The position numbers and the translations under genes are program-made. Shown here one piece after another: positions 1-7,004 of a stretch of 57,062 nt of DNA. Position 1 is the first letter of the stretch, and every line of letters begins with the position of its first letter. Below the pieces are notes generated by a model. It was not told the DNA's origin and made no database searches. It worked only from the letters and a program-made list of their open reading frames with translations. The stretch comes from an uncultured Lachnospiraceae bacterium (GTDB lineage Bacteria; Bacillota; Clostridia; Lachnospirales; Lachnospiraceae), in assembly GCA_951800145.1 (NCBI GenBank), contig CATOJE010000016.1:1-57062 (forward strand), written 5' to 3'.

Positions 1-51
1 ACCAAGTCAGCGACCGTATCTTAAGAACGCAAGCCCGCCCACGAATACACA

Positions 52-192
52 GCGCCCCAGCAGGCGGGTCCCATAAGGAATCCCCTCCGAAACCGTCGGC
101 GCTTAGGTCCGGTCTCTCACGGACCTTATGCGTCCGCTACGCTTTCGGCGGAGCGAGAGCGCGGTGACGTTGGGACACGGCTGCTGGGGCGC
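52..192. other. Long-range inverted repeat; candidate structured RNA
   Basis: Bases 52-63 and 181-192 are perfectly complementary (12 bp). After a 4-nt internal loop the pairing resumes as 68-72 with 172-176. Inside this arm, 105-111 pairs with 120-126 (7 bp, 8-nt loop), extended by 98-102 with 130-134, and 135-138 pairs with 152-155. The nested, GC-rich pairing looks like a folded RNA, but the sequence carries none of the signatures I know for RNase P, tmRNA, SRP RNA or 6S RNA, and I cannot assign a strand. The open frames across it are compositional and lack ribosome-binding sites. It could equally be a dispersed intergenic repeat. Confidence 0.4.
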
Positions 193-234
193 GTAGCTTC
201 CCGGCGAATATGCGCCTGCACCCATACCCCGAAA

Positions 235-350
235 ACTTGGGAGCCTTAACGGGTAACGACGTATACTCGGCTGACGAATCCTAATGGGGTGCGACACACA
301 CTCAGCCAACGAATCCTAATGGGTTGCGACACGCACTTGGCTAGCGATCC
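235..350. repeat. 35-nt tandem repeats, four units with degenerate ends
   Basis: Two near-identical 35-nt units (265-299 and 300-334) share the core GAATCCTAATGGG followed by TGCGACAC. A diverged, shorter unit precedes them (235-264, core GAGCCTTAACGGG then CGAC), and a truncated one follows (335-350). Differences between units are mostly transitions. The units abut with no unique spacers, so this is not a CRISPR array. It lies just downstream of the long inverted repeat and may belong to the same element. No function recognised. Confidence 0.6.
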
Positions 351-441
351 CCCAGACCTTCGCGATCACAGAGACTAAAGTAAATAGCAATTTAACTGAG
401 TGGCACGATGAGTGGAAAAGAGGCAGATATAAAGAAAGAGA

Positions 442-470
442 TTGTCGAATCGGGGAACTTGTGATACAAT
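442..470 (+). promoter_or_regulatory. Sigma-A promoter of the small toxin gene
   Basis: TTGTCG (442-447), 17-bp spacer, TACAAT (465-470). Transcription would start near 477, giving a leader of about 85 nt before the toxin start codon. The -35 is embedded in TTGTCGAA, which also matches the Spo0A-box core. Confidence 0.7.
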
Positions 471-505
471 CCAGATACGGAAAGTCAGAGAGCAAAGGCG
501 GCTTA

Positions 506-553
506 CCCTCCATACTACGGAGGGGCTAACCCTCCGGACAGAAGAAAGGAGGG
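506..553 (+). promoter_or_regulatory. Alternating CCCTCC/GGAGGG leader, probable SD-sequestering switch
   Basis: The toxin leader contains CCCTCC (506-511), GGAGGG (519-524), CCCTCC (530-535) and GGAGGG (548-553). The last copy contains the Shine-Dalgarno sequence itself. Pairing 530-535 with 548-553 hides the SD. Pairing 519-524 with 530-535 would free it. Such mutually exclusive helices are typical of type I toxin mRNAs, whose translation is delayed by structure. Confidence 0.6.
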
Positions 554-561
554 CGATGCAG

Positions 562-651
562 ATGGTTACATATGCTGATCTATTTCAGTTTTGTATCTTT
601 ATCGTCGCTCTTGTAGGCCTATGCTATACGGTCTTCAAGGGCAGAAAATAG
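562..651 (+). CDS. Holin-like type I toxin peptide (29 aa)
   Basis: A 29-residue peptide starting MVTYADLFQF, with one hydrophobic membrane-spanning stretch (about residues 7-23) and a basic tail ending KGRK. This layout fits the putative holin-like toxin family (TxpA/BsrE/Hol_Tox type), whose members insert in and depolarise the membrane when overproduced. The ATG at 562 lies 9 nt after AGGAGG (547-552). An in-frame ATG at 556 is only 3 nt away and less likely, and the longer upstream frame has no ribosome-binding site. The gene has its own promoter, a structured leader and a terminator (761-782). A convergent antisense RNA overlaps its stop codon. The short length means family assignment rests mainly on pattern and gene organisation. 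Confidence 0.75.
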   Translation: MVTYADLFQFCIFIVALVGLCYTVFKGRK

Positions 652-736
652 CCGCCACTACTTGCACTAGTGACGGCAGCCCGATAGGGTTGTAACTGTT
701 CACTTTGGGGGTAGGCCGCTTCTCTGGCTTTCCCTT
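645..736 (-). ncRNA. Antisense antitoxin RNA of the type I module
   Basis: Predicted RNA of about 90 nt, read leftwards from a strong minus-strand promoter (743-771). It ends at a hairpin (651-660 with 668-677) followed on this strand by TATTTTC. In the antisense direction the stem is fully paired with one G-U wobble. In the sense direction the same position is a C-A mismatch, which argues the hairpin evolved as the antisense terminator. The RNA is complementary to the toxin stop region and 3' UTR, as in txpA/RatA-type modules. Confidence 0.65.
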
Positions 737-742
737 GTTTTA

Positions 743-771
743 ACTATAGCACATTTGGGAGAGGGCTGCAA
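743..771 (-). promoter_or_regulatory. Sigma-A promoter for the antitoxin RNA
   Basis: On the minus strand: TTGCAG (766-771), 17-bp spacer, TATAGT (743-748). The -35 box sits in the loop and stem of the toxin terminator. Confidence 0.7.
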
Positions 772-782
772 GCCCTCTTTTT
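761..782 (+). terminator. Intrinsic terminator of the toxin mRNA
   Basis: GAGGGCT (761-767), loop GCA, AGCCCTC (771-777), then TTTTT. A perfect 7-bp stem with a T-run, about 110 bp after the toxin stop codon. Confidence 0.8.
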
Positions 783-905
783 ATGCACAAACGGCTGTTT
801 TATTAAGGTTACCCTGATATTTGGAAAGGGGCGGGAAATAGTGCAATAGGGGCTGAAAATGGCATCTCAGTTAAATAGCAATACAGTAAAGGAAGCGTCC
901 CCACG

Positions 906-932
906 CAAAAAGGAGCCGCTTTCGCAGCCCCT
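906..932 (-). terminator. Terminator of the wall-binding-repeat gene
   Basis: Minus-strand hairpin of 9 bp (924-932 with 911-919, including wobbles) closed by a GAAA tetraloop and followed by TTTTTG. It lies just after the stop codon at 939. Confidence 0.8.
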
Positions 933-938
933 CTCTTT

Positions 939-2327
939 TTAATAGTACCACCCATCCTGTGTCCAGTCCGGCTCCTCCGGTTCTCTCCCGGTGATATTTG
1001 AAACATTGTCCTCGCCAATCTTAACCACCTGCCCTGAAGCATTGGTCTTATAGCGGGTTCCGTCGCTCATCTTCACGGTGGTGTTTTTCATCACCTTCCC
1101 GGAGCTGTTTACTAAAACGCCGTAATTCTTCCCAGGGACATTCACCACCTCATATTTATCGTCCTGGGCTCTCTGGATCTTGCCTACGAAATACAGGGAA
1201 TTATCCCGGACGCCGGTGTAGCCTCTGCCAGACTCATTAAAATAGAAGGTATTGGTCTCGCCGCTGTCCTCCTCCACCTGCTGGCGGCCCTTGTGCGCCC
1301 AGCATTCATTTTCATTTCTTCCGAAATAGTAGGAGGTGTACTCTCCGTCGCTGCCGCTGTTCTCGCTTAGATATACCTTGCGCAGGCCGTAAACCGGATT
1401 TCCAAATTCATTAAACAGGTAAATCTTGCCGCTGATGGTGATTAAGTCCTTCACTGTGGCCACTCCGTCCACATCGGACTTCGGCACTCCCTTGGAGTTA
1501 AAGTAGTACCAGTGAACCCCGCCATTGCTCTGGGTCAGGTCTCTGGGCGCTTCCGCCGCATACCAGCCGGTAACCATCTTTCCGCTGGAGAGGAAATATT
1601 TATAGCCTGCGATTCCGCTGTCTCCAGTTACATTCTTCCAGCCGTACTGCAGGGCGCCGTCCTGATTCATACAGTAGTAGTCTTTATCGATGCGGACCAC
1701 GCCGTTCTCTCCGCCCTCTTCCCTGGGAGTCATCTTCTTCCCATTGGGCTTAAAGTAGTACCAGTAGCGGCCGTCGTGCTCAGACAGGGCAAAGGGATCA
1801 TAGTCCTCCTCCATGTCAGAGCTGTAGTCTGCGTCCTCCGGCGGATCCAGAAGCTGCCATCCAGTGAGCATCTCACCGCTCTCCTGAGTATAGTACTGGT
1901 TTTGATCCACCCATCCTGTAAGCATCAATCCGCCGTCATCAAAATAATACCATTTACTCCCGATCTTTTTCCAGCCGTCCTTGACCGTTTTTCCCTTTGC
2001 GTCAAAATAATACCAGCTCGTCCCCTCATCGGAATAGGGGGAGCCATTGATCTGAAGCCAGCCATTGGTGACCATGATTCCATTGGAATCCACATAGTAT
2101 TCGTCATCCACCCAGGTATCGGAAGCGATATAGCCAGAGCTGTTTAAGTAACGCCACTGGCCGTCCGCCCCCTTTTGCCATTCGTTTTTTACAATGTAGC
2201 CGTAATTATCCTGATACTGCCACTGGCCATTATTCTGAACCCAGCCGGCAGCCGCCCAAGCGGAAAACGCCGTTCCCAGGGTAAGGGCTGCGGTTAGTCC
2301 GGTTACTGCCATTCCCTTCTTTATCAT
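939..2327 (-). CDS. Secreted protein made of choline-binding-type cell-wall repeats (462 aa)
   Basis: A Sec signal peptide (residues 1-25, cleavage near AWA/AAG) is followed almost entirely by about 20-residue repeats of the W-x-YY-x-D-x-x-G-x-x-x-x-G-W type. These are the choline-binding/glucan-binding repeat fold used by clostridial and streptococcal proteins to hold wall polymers. Several units are interrupted by acidic inserts (around residues 165-180). No catalytic domain is visible, so a structural or adhesive surface role is more likely than a hydrolase. The ATG follows a good AAGGAG. It is transcribed alone from a promoter at 2476-2504 and ends at its own terminator. Codons are GC-rich like its neighbours. 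The ligand cannot be read from sequence. Confidence 0.85.
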   Translation of the reverse strand: MIKKGMAVTGLTAALTLGTAFSAWAAAGWVQNNGQWQYQDNYGYIVKNEWQKGADGQWRYLNSSGYIASDTWVDDEYYVDSNGIMVTNGWLQINGSPYSDEGTSWYYFDAKGKTVKDGWKKIGSKWYYFDDGGLMLTGWVDQNQYYTQESGEMLTGWQLLDPPEDADYSSDMEEDYDPFALSEHDGRYWYYFKPNGKKMTPREEGGENGVVRIDKDYYCMNQDGALQYGWKNVTGDSGIAGYKYFLSSGKMVTGWYAAEAPRDLTQSNGGVHWYYFNSKGVPKSDVDGVATVKDLITISGKIYLFNEFGNPVYGLRKVYLSENSGSDGEYTSYYFGRNENECWAHKGRQQVEEDSGETNTFYFNESGRGYTGVRDNSLYFVGKIQRAQDDKYEVVNVPGKNYGVLVNSSGKVMKNTTVKMSDGTRYKTNASGQVVKIGEDNVSNITGREPEEPDWTQDGWYY

Positions 2328-2352
2328 CTTGTCTTCTCCTTTATCCTTTCAT

Positions 2353-2397
2353 GTACCCTCAGAGTCTCTTTGTTCTTGAAAGAGCTTTTGAAGGTAC
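2353..2397 (-). promoter_or_regulatory. Leader hairpin before the wall-binding-repeat gene
   Basis: GTACC (2353-2357) pairs with GGTAC (2393-2397), and CTCTTT (2366-2371) with AAAGAG (2379-2384). This gives a bulged hairpin in the 5' leader, ending about 25 nt before the start codon. It could stabilise the mRNA. It is not a recognised riboswitch. Confidence 0.35.
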
Positions 2398-2475
2398 ATT
2401 TTATGGCCCTGCTGCCCTGTATCACGCCCCAGGAAAACACAGCGACCTATGTATGTAGCTTACCGTCATCCTCTA

Positions 2476-2504
2476 ATCTTACTATATAAAGGAAATTTTA
2501 TCAA
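2476..2504 (-). promoter_or_regulatory. Sigma-A-like promoter for the 939-2327 gene
   Basis: Minus strand TTGATA (2499-2504), 17-bp spacer, TAAGAT (2476-2481). The predicted leader is about 140 nt. Confidence 0.5.
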
Positions 2505-2554
2505 GATATTTCCCGGGGCGCAACAAATTTTCTTTTGCGATTTTATTACGATTT

Positions 2555-3403
2555 TTAGAAAGGGATTTCTTTGCCGCCTTGAACTATCCTCCGGTATTTG
2601 GAAGGCGTCACACCATATTTTCTTTTAAATGCCTTTGAAAATACTGCCGGCTCCGGATATCCGCAGGAAGAAGCAATCTCCTCTAATGTGCTCTCTGTCT
2701 GCTTCAGAAGCTGGCAGGCCTGCTCCAGGCGGAATTGAATCACATAGGCAGATGGCGAGCAGCCCAGATATTTCTTAAATAAAAGGAATAGGTAATTTCT
2801 GGTAATCCCCAGATAGTCCGCCATATTTCCCACCAATGCCCCTTCTGCAAAATGGCAGGAAATATAGCTTAGCGCCTTGTCAATATACGGATTCTTCCCC
2901 GCCTGGCTCTCCTCCTCCAGTGTCTGCCTCCTGTTCTTTGCCAAAACAGAAAGAATGGCACAGAGCAAGTGCTGGCGGTACAAAAGCTGATCAAAGGTGC
3001 CCTTAGGCAATGCCAGAAGCTGTCCGGCAAATGCTTCTAATTCCTGGCTGCAGTCACAGAGAAAGACCTGCGGCTCTGACTCTATGCCGAGAGAAGAAAG
3101 AATTCCGGCAGCCTGCCCTCCAGAAAAGCCAATCTGCAAATACTGCCATGGCTCCTTCTCCTCTGCCTGATAAACCACGGAAGTGTTCGGTATAATAAGA
3201 AGCCCTTGCCCCGCCGAGAGAGCATAGGCCCTTTTCCCCATTTCTACCCTCCCCCTTCCGGAAAGGGTATAATGAAATGTATAATGAAAACGGATAGCCG
3301 GCCCCAGACACTGTCCCGGGGCAGCCTCCACTCTGGAGCAGAGACATAGGTATAGGTTCTGAAAGAAACCGTCATTTAGTAAAACCTGCTGGCTTTGCTG
3401 CAT
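2555..3403 (-). CDS. AraC-family transcriptional regulator, second of a tandem pair
   Basis: About 282 residues: an N-terminal cupin-like sensor half and a C-terminal pair of helix-turn-helix motifs (residues about 180-275, ending with the AraC signature around YGVTPSKYRR). The family binds promoter DNA through the two HTHs and responds to a ligand, often a sugar, in the cupin. AAAGGAGT precedes two adjacent ATGs, and the second (3403) has the better spacing. Its first 32 bp overlap the 3' end of the upstream AraC gene, so the two are translationally coupled. The pair is divergent from a sugar-binding lipoprotein, its likely target. Sequence divergence from its partner suggests different ligands or a heteromeric arrangement. 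Confidence 0.85.
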   Translation of the reverse strand: MQQSQQVLLNDGFFQNLYLCLCSRVEAAPGQCLGPAIRFHYTFHYTLSGRGRVEMGKRAYALSAGQGLLIIPNTSVVYQAEEKEPWQYLQIGFSGGQAAGILSSLGIESEPQVFLCDCSQELEAFAGQLLALPKGTFDQLLYRQHLLCAILSVLAKNRRQTLEEESQAGKNPYIDKALSYISCHFAEGALVGNMADYLGITRNYLFLLFKKYLGCSPSAYVIQFRLEQACQLLKQTESTLEEIASSCGYPEPAVFSKAFKRKYGVTPSKYRRIVQGGKEIPF

Positions 3404-4289
3404 CATTACTCCTTTCCTCACATGCATCTAAGAATTCCGCCAGGTCAATACCAGGATACTCTAAGGCATATCGGCGGTATTTGGATGGGGATATCCCATA
3501 TTTCTTTTTAAATGCTTTTGAAAAAATTTCAGCATTGGAATACCCGCAAAGAAAGGCAACCTCCTGAATCGAAAAGCTGGTGGTAGTCAGCAGCTCTCTG
3601 GCCTGCCCCAGGCTAAAGCTGGTAATATACTCCTGGGGAGACTGTCCCAGATTTTCCTGAAACAAGCGGAACAAATGATACCGGCTGATTCCCAGGTAGC
3701 TTGCAAGATCCGAGACATGGAGCTGGTTCGAATAATTGGCCCGGATAAACTCCAATGCTTTATCGATGTGATAATTCCTCCCCCCTTCTAACCGCTTGTG
3801 TTCCGTTTCTCTGACCAGATTTTGTGCAATCGCGTGCAAAAACGAAAGGAGAAGGACATGCTGGTCTAAGGAAAGGATAACCCCTTCCGATTCCAGCCCG
3901 AAAAAATCCTCCAGAATTTCCTCCGGGCGAAAGGCTTGCTTACAGGAAAATACCGGGTACGCCTGTCCCAGCCCCAATTCCTCTAAAATCCGCGGCGCTA
4001 ATGTCCCATTAAATCCAATCCAGATGTATGTCCAGGGTGCACGCGCATCTGCTTCATAACGGGTTGTCTGACCTGGTTCGATTAAAAATCCCTGCCCCTT
4101 CACCAGGTGGTACTGGCGGTGATCGGTTTCGAAAACTCCCCTTCCCTTAAGAACATAATGAATCAAGTAGTTCAACCGGATATCCGGCCCAAAGCTATGT
4201 CCGGGATAGCACATCGATTTTCCGGCAGTACACAGATACAAATCCTGAAATAATGCAGCTGCAGGTACGATCGCTCTGGCTTCCTCCAT
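3372..4289 (-). CDS. AraC-family transcriptional regulator, first of a tandem pair
   Basis: About 305 residues with a cupin-type N-terminal domain (RLNYLIHYVLKGRG region, residues about 35-130) and a C-terminal double HTH (about 185-285, signature YGISPSKYRR). The start at 4289 (MEEARAI) follows AAAGGAGG by a proper distance. The longer frame upstream has none. The same layout and motif spacing as the overlapping downstream gene indicate an old duplication. The 248-bp gap to the divergent substrate-binding lipoprotein gene contains the presumed operator region, and control of that gene is the obvious inference. Confidence 0.85.
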   Translation of the reverse strand: MEEARAIVPAAALFQDLYLCTAGKSMCYPGHSFGPDIRLNYLIHYVLKGRGVFETDHRQYHLVKGQGFLIEPGQTTRYEADARAPWTYIWIGFNGTLAPRILEELGLGQAYPVFSCKQAFRPEEILEDFFGLESEGVILSLDQHVLLLSFLHAIAQNLVRETEHKRLEGGRNYHIDKALEFIRANYSNQLHVSDLASYLGISRYHLFRLFQENLGQSPQEYITSFSLGQARELLTTTSFSIQEVAFLCGYSNAEIFSKAFKKKYGISPSKYRRYALEYPGIDLAEFLDACEERSNDAAKPAGFTK

Positions 4290-4489
4290 ACCTTCCCCCT
4301 CCTTTGGTAATGCATGTGACATTTCCACAGCTCCTGGTATCTACAATATAACATAAATACCATAGAAATGAAACCTCTTCCTTCAAAAGCTTAAAAATAT
4401 CAAGGCTTGCAAAAATATAGATGCTATTAGCAGCACATTTTGACAAGTACAAATTACATGAATCCCTCCCGGCTCACCGCCTGAAATTG

Positions 4490-4495
4490 TATAAT
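4490..4495 (+). promoter_or_regulatory. -10 box of the solute-binding protein gene, no -35
   Basis: TATAAT at 4490-4495, with no recognisable -35 hexamer at the correct distance (TCCCGG there). A promoter with a good -10 and no -35 is what an AraC-activated gene would show. The two AraC genes are divergent from it. Confidence 0.45.
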
Positions 4496-4537
4496 CAGAC
4501 TATCAGGACAGGATAACAAAAACATATTTTCATAAAG

Positions 4538-5890
4538 ATGAGGATCATGATGAAACGAGGAATGAAAAAAACATGGAAAAAGGGATTTGCCGGTGCAGCT
4601 GCCATGATGATGGCTTTCTCTGTCTGTGCATGCTCTGGCGGGAGCCAGAACAGCAATCCGCAGGCACAGGCAGGCAGCTCCCAGGGTGATGGAGCGGCTT
4701 CCCAGGGAGGCGGAAATGGAAAAACCTTAAATGTCGCCATCTGGGACAGCGGACAGAAGGCCGGGCTGGATCAGATCATTGCCGACTATACCGCAGCTAC
4801 AGGGAATAAGGCAGAAATCCAGGTGGTGACCTGGGATCAGTATTGGACCCTTCTCGAAGCCGGCGCTTCCGGCGGAGACCTTCCGGATGTATTCTGGATG
4901 CATTCCAATGAAGCAGAGCGGTACATGAGAAATGACATCTTAATGGATCTGACCGACCGGATTGCTTCCAGCCAAAAACTGGAAATGGATAAATTTCCAG
5001 AGGAAATCAAAACCTTATACCAGTACGACGGAAAAACCTACGCCATCCCGAAGGATGTGGACACCATCGCCTTATTTTACAATAAGACACTTTTCGACGA
5101 GGCCGGATTATCCTACCCGGATGATACATGGACCTGGGATGATTACTACGATGCAGCTGTTGCCCTGACCAAGGAGGATGGAAGCCAGTACGGCACAGCC
5201 ATGAGCCCCACCAATAATCAGGACGGGTGGATGAATATGGTTTATTCCATGGGCGGAAAGGTAATCAGCGAAGACAAAAAATCCTCCGGCTTTGATGATC
5301 CGGCCACCGTCAAGGCCATGGAATATGTGGACCGCCTGGTAAAGGATAGGATGCCTCCTGCTTCCGTCATGGCAGAAAATGCAAATGACGTAATGCTGGG
5401 CTCTGGAAAGATAGCCATGCTTCCCCTGGGCTCCTGGATGATTGCCCCTATGAAAAGCCATGAATACATTTCCCAGAACTGTGCCGTCGCAGTCCTCCCC
5501 AAGGATGCCGCCACTGGCAGAAGGATTTCTATCTATAATGGATTAGGCTGGGCAGTCAGCGCCAAGACGGAAAATCCGGATGCAGCCTGGGCGCTGGTGG
5601 AATGGTTCGGCTCCAAGGAAGGCCAGACCCGGCAGGCAGAGCTGGGAGTCTCTATGTCCGCTTATGAAGGCGTATCCGACGGATGGAAGAAAAATACAGA
5701 CGTATTTGATCTGCAGCCCTTCCTGGATATGAGGCAGGATGTGGTGTTCCGCCCTTACAGCAGCTCCACTGTCACCTGGGAAAATCAGATCACAGAAGAT
5801 TTGAAGGAAGCCTGGAATGGATCCCGGTCTATGGCAGACACCTGTAAGGCAATCGCCGAACATATGAACCAGATTTTATCCGAAGAATAG
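4538..5890 (+). CDS. Extracellular sugar-binding lipoprotein of an ABC importer (orphan)
   Basis: A 450-residue family 1 extracellular solute-binding protein. It has a lipoprotein signal with lipobox VCAC (Cys about 32), a low-complexity Gly/Ser/Gln linker to residue 65, then a two-lobe periplasmic-binding fold starting LNVAIWDSGQ. Aromatic- and Asp-rich stretches (TWDQYW, DDTWTWDDYY) are typical of oligosaccharide binders. It would capture a sugar outside the cell and deliver it to membrane permeases, but no permease or ATPase gene is adjacent. It must use a transporter encoded elsewhere or act mainly as a sensor. The exact start is uncertain (ATGs at 4538, 4547, 4550). Two divergent AraC genes probably regulate it. 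Confidence 0.85.
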   Translation: MRIMMKRGMKKTWKKGFAGAAAMMMAFSVCACSGGSQNSNPQAQAGSSQGDGAASQGGGNGKTLNVAIWDSGQKAGLDQIIADYTAATGNKAEIQVVTWDQYWTLLEAGASGGDLPDVFWMHSNEAERYMRNDILMDLTDRIASSQKLEMDKFPEEIKTLYQYDGKTYAIPKDVDTIALFYNKTLFDEAGLSYPDDTWTWDDYYDAAVALTKEDGSQYGTAMSPTNNQDGWMNMVYSMGGKVISEDKKSSGFDDPATVKAMEYVDRLVKDRMPPASVMAENANDVMLGSGKIAMLPLGSWMIAPMKSHEYISQNCAVAVLPKDAATGRRISIYNGLGWAVSAKTENPDAAWALVEWFGSKEGQTRQAELGVSMSAYEGVSDGWKKNTDVFDLQPFLDMRQDVVFRPYSSSTVTWENQITEDLKEAWNGSRSMADTCKAIAEHMNQILSEE

Positions 5891-5915
5891 CATCAAAGCA
5901 GCGCTGACCTTTCTC

Positions 5916-5944
5916 TTGTCCTTTCTCCCCGCAGATGCTATAAT
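5916..5944 (+). promoter_or_regulatory. Sigma-A promoter for the methyltransferase gene
   Basis: TTGTCC (5916-5921), 17-bp spacer, TATAAT (5939-5944). Confidence 0.65.
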
Positions 5945-6024
5945 GAGCCTTAACAGGAAGCTTGCTGGAAAATGCCTGTGACGGATGCAGGCCGGAAATG
6001 ATATACGAGAAAGGAATAACCAAT

Positions 6025-6888
6025 ATGTGGAAAGCAGATGGCTGGAAGGATTATGAGGTAATCGACTGTTCAAAGGGAGAGAAGCTGGAGCGGTGGGGAG
6101 ATTACCTCCTGATCCGTCCGGATCCCCAGGTGATCTGGGATACGAAAAAGCAGCATACCGGCTGGAAAAGGCCCAATGGACATTATCATCGAAGCGCAAA
6201 GGGCGGAGGGGAATGGGAGTTTTTTGATCTGCCCAAGCAGTGGCCCATCGGATATAAAGGGTTAACCTTTCATTTAAAGCCCTTCAGCTTTAAGCACACC
6301 GGCCTGTTTCCGGAGCAGGCGGCCAATTGGGACTGGTTTGGAGGAAAAATACGAAATTGGGGCCGGCCGGTAAAGGTTCTGAATCTCTTTGCCTACACTG
6401 GCGGCGCTACCCTGGCGGCAGCAAAGGCGGGGGCCTCTGTGACTCATGTGGACGCTTCAAAGGGAATGGTCAGCTGGGCTAAGGAAAATGCCAAGGCCAG
6501 CGGCCTGGAGCAGGCGCCTATCCGGTGGATTGTGGATGACTGTGTAAAGTTTGCAGAGCGGGAAATCCGCCGTGGAAACCACTACGATGCCATTATTATG
6601 GATCCCCCCTCCTATGGCCGGGGGCCAAAGGGCGAAATCTGGAAGATCGAGGACTGTATTCATCCTCTGGTAAAGCTGTGTGCAAAGCTTTTATCCCCGG
6701 AGCCTCTCTTCTTTTTAATTAACTCTTATACCACCGGTCTGGCCCCGTCGGTTCTCTCTTATATGCTGTCGGCAGAGCTTAATCCTGTTTATCATGGCAG
6801 GGTTTCCGCTGATGAGGTAGGGCTCCCGGTCTCCTCAAACGGCTTGGCCCTTCCCTGCGGAGCCTCCGGGCGGTGGGAAGCATTTTAA
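6025..6888 (+). CDS. Class I SAM-dependent methyltransferase, COG1092/RlmI-like
   Basis: A 287-residue Rossmann-fold methyltransferase. The SAM-binding motif I is LNLFAYTGGAT, the acidic motif II is VTHVDASKGMVSWA, and the catalytic DPPSYGRG motif resembles the RlmI/RlmL rRNA cytosine/guanine methyltransferases. The C-terminal GLALPCGASGRW is common in this subgroup. It lacks an obvious N-terminal PUA domain and is shorter than full RlmI, so the RNA target is uncertain. The ATG at 6025 follows GAAAGGA. The upstream in-frame ATGs have no ribosome-binding site. It is transcribed alone from its own promoter and ends at a bidirectional terminator. Confidence 0.8.
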   Translation: MWKADGWKDYEVIDCSKGEKLERWGDYLLIRPDPQVIWDTKKQHTGWKRPNGHYHRSAKGGGEWEFFDLPKQWPIGYKGLTFHLKPFSFKHTGLFPEQAANWDWFGGKIRNWGRPVKVLNLFAYTGGATLAAAKAGASVTHVDASKGMVSWAKENAKASGLEQAPIRWIVDDCVKFAEREIRRGNHYDAIIMDPPSYGRGPKGEIWKIEDCIHPLVKLCAKLLSPEPLFFLINSYTTGLAPSVLSYMLSAELNPVYHGRVSADEVGLPVSSNGLALPCGASGRWEAF

Positions 6889-6914
6889 GGAGCCTTAAGG
6901 AAGGAGGAAAAACA

Positions 6915-6957
6915 GCGGGACAATGCTGGAGCTTACCAGCATTGTCCCGCTTCCTTT
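6915..6957 (+). terminator. Bidirectional terminator between the methyltransferase and potD genes
   Basis: A perfect 15-bp stem (6915-6929 with 6936-6950) with a 6-nt loop. It is flanked by CTTCCTTTTCTT on the plus strand and TTTTTCCTCC on the minus strand, so it can stop the convergent methyltransferase and pot transcripts. Confidence 0.85.
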
Positions 6958-7004
6958 TCTTCTGTCTCTCTTCCGTCGAATATGTTGTTTTATGTCTTGG
7001 AAGG

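Noticed and set aside
103..309. Open frames on the minus strand across the GC-rich left end
   Set aside because: No ribosome-binding site, and the frames run through inverted and tandem repeats whose periodicity (35 nt) is not a multiple of three.
235..350. CRISPR array
   Set aside because: The 35-nt units abut each other with no spacers, and no cas genes are present.
1512..2147. 211-codon plus-strand frame
   Set aside because: Fully antisense to the wall-binding-repeat gene and created by its repetitive codons. No SD.
4440..4468. TTGACA at 4440 as the -35 of the solute-binding protein gene
   Set aside because: No acceptable -10 lies 16-18 bp downstream, and the TATAAT at 4490 is too far away.
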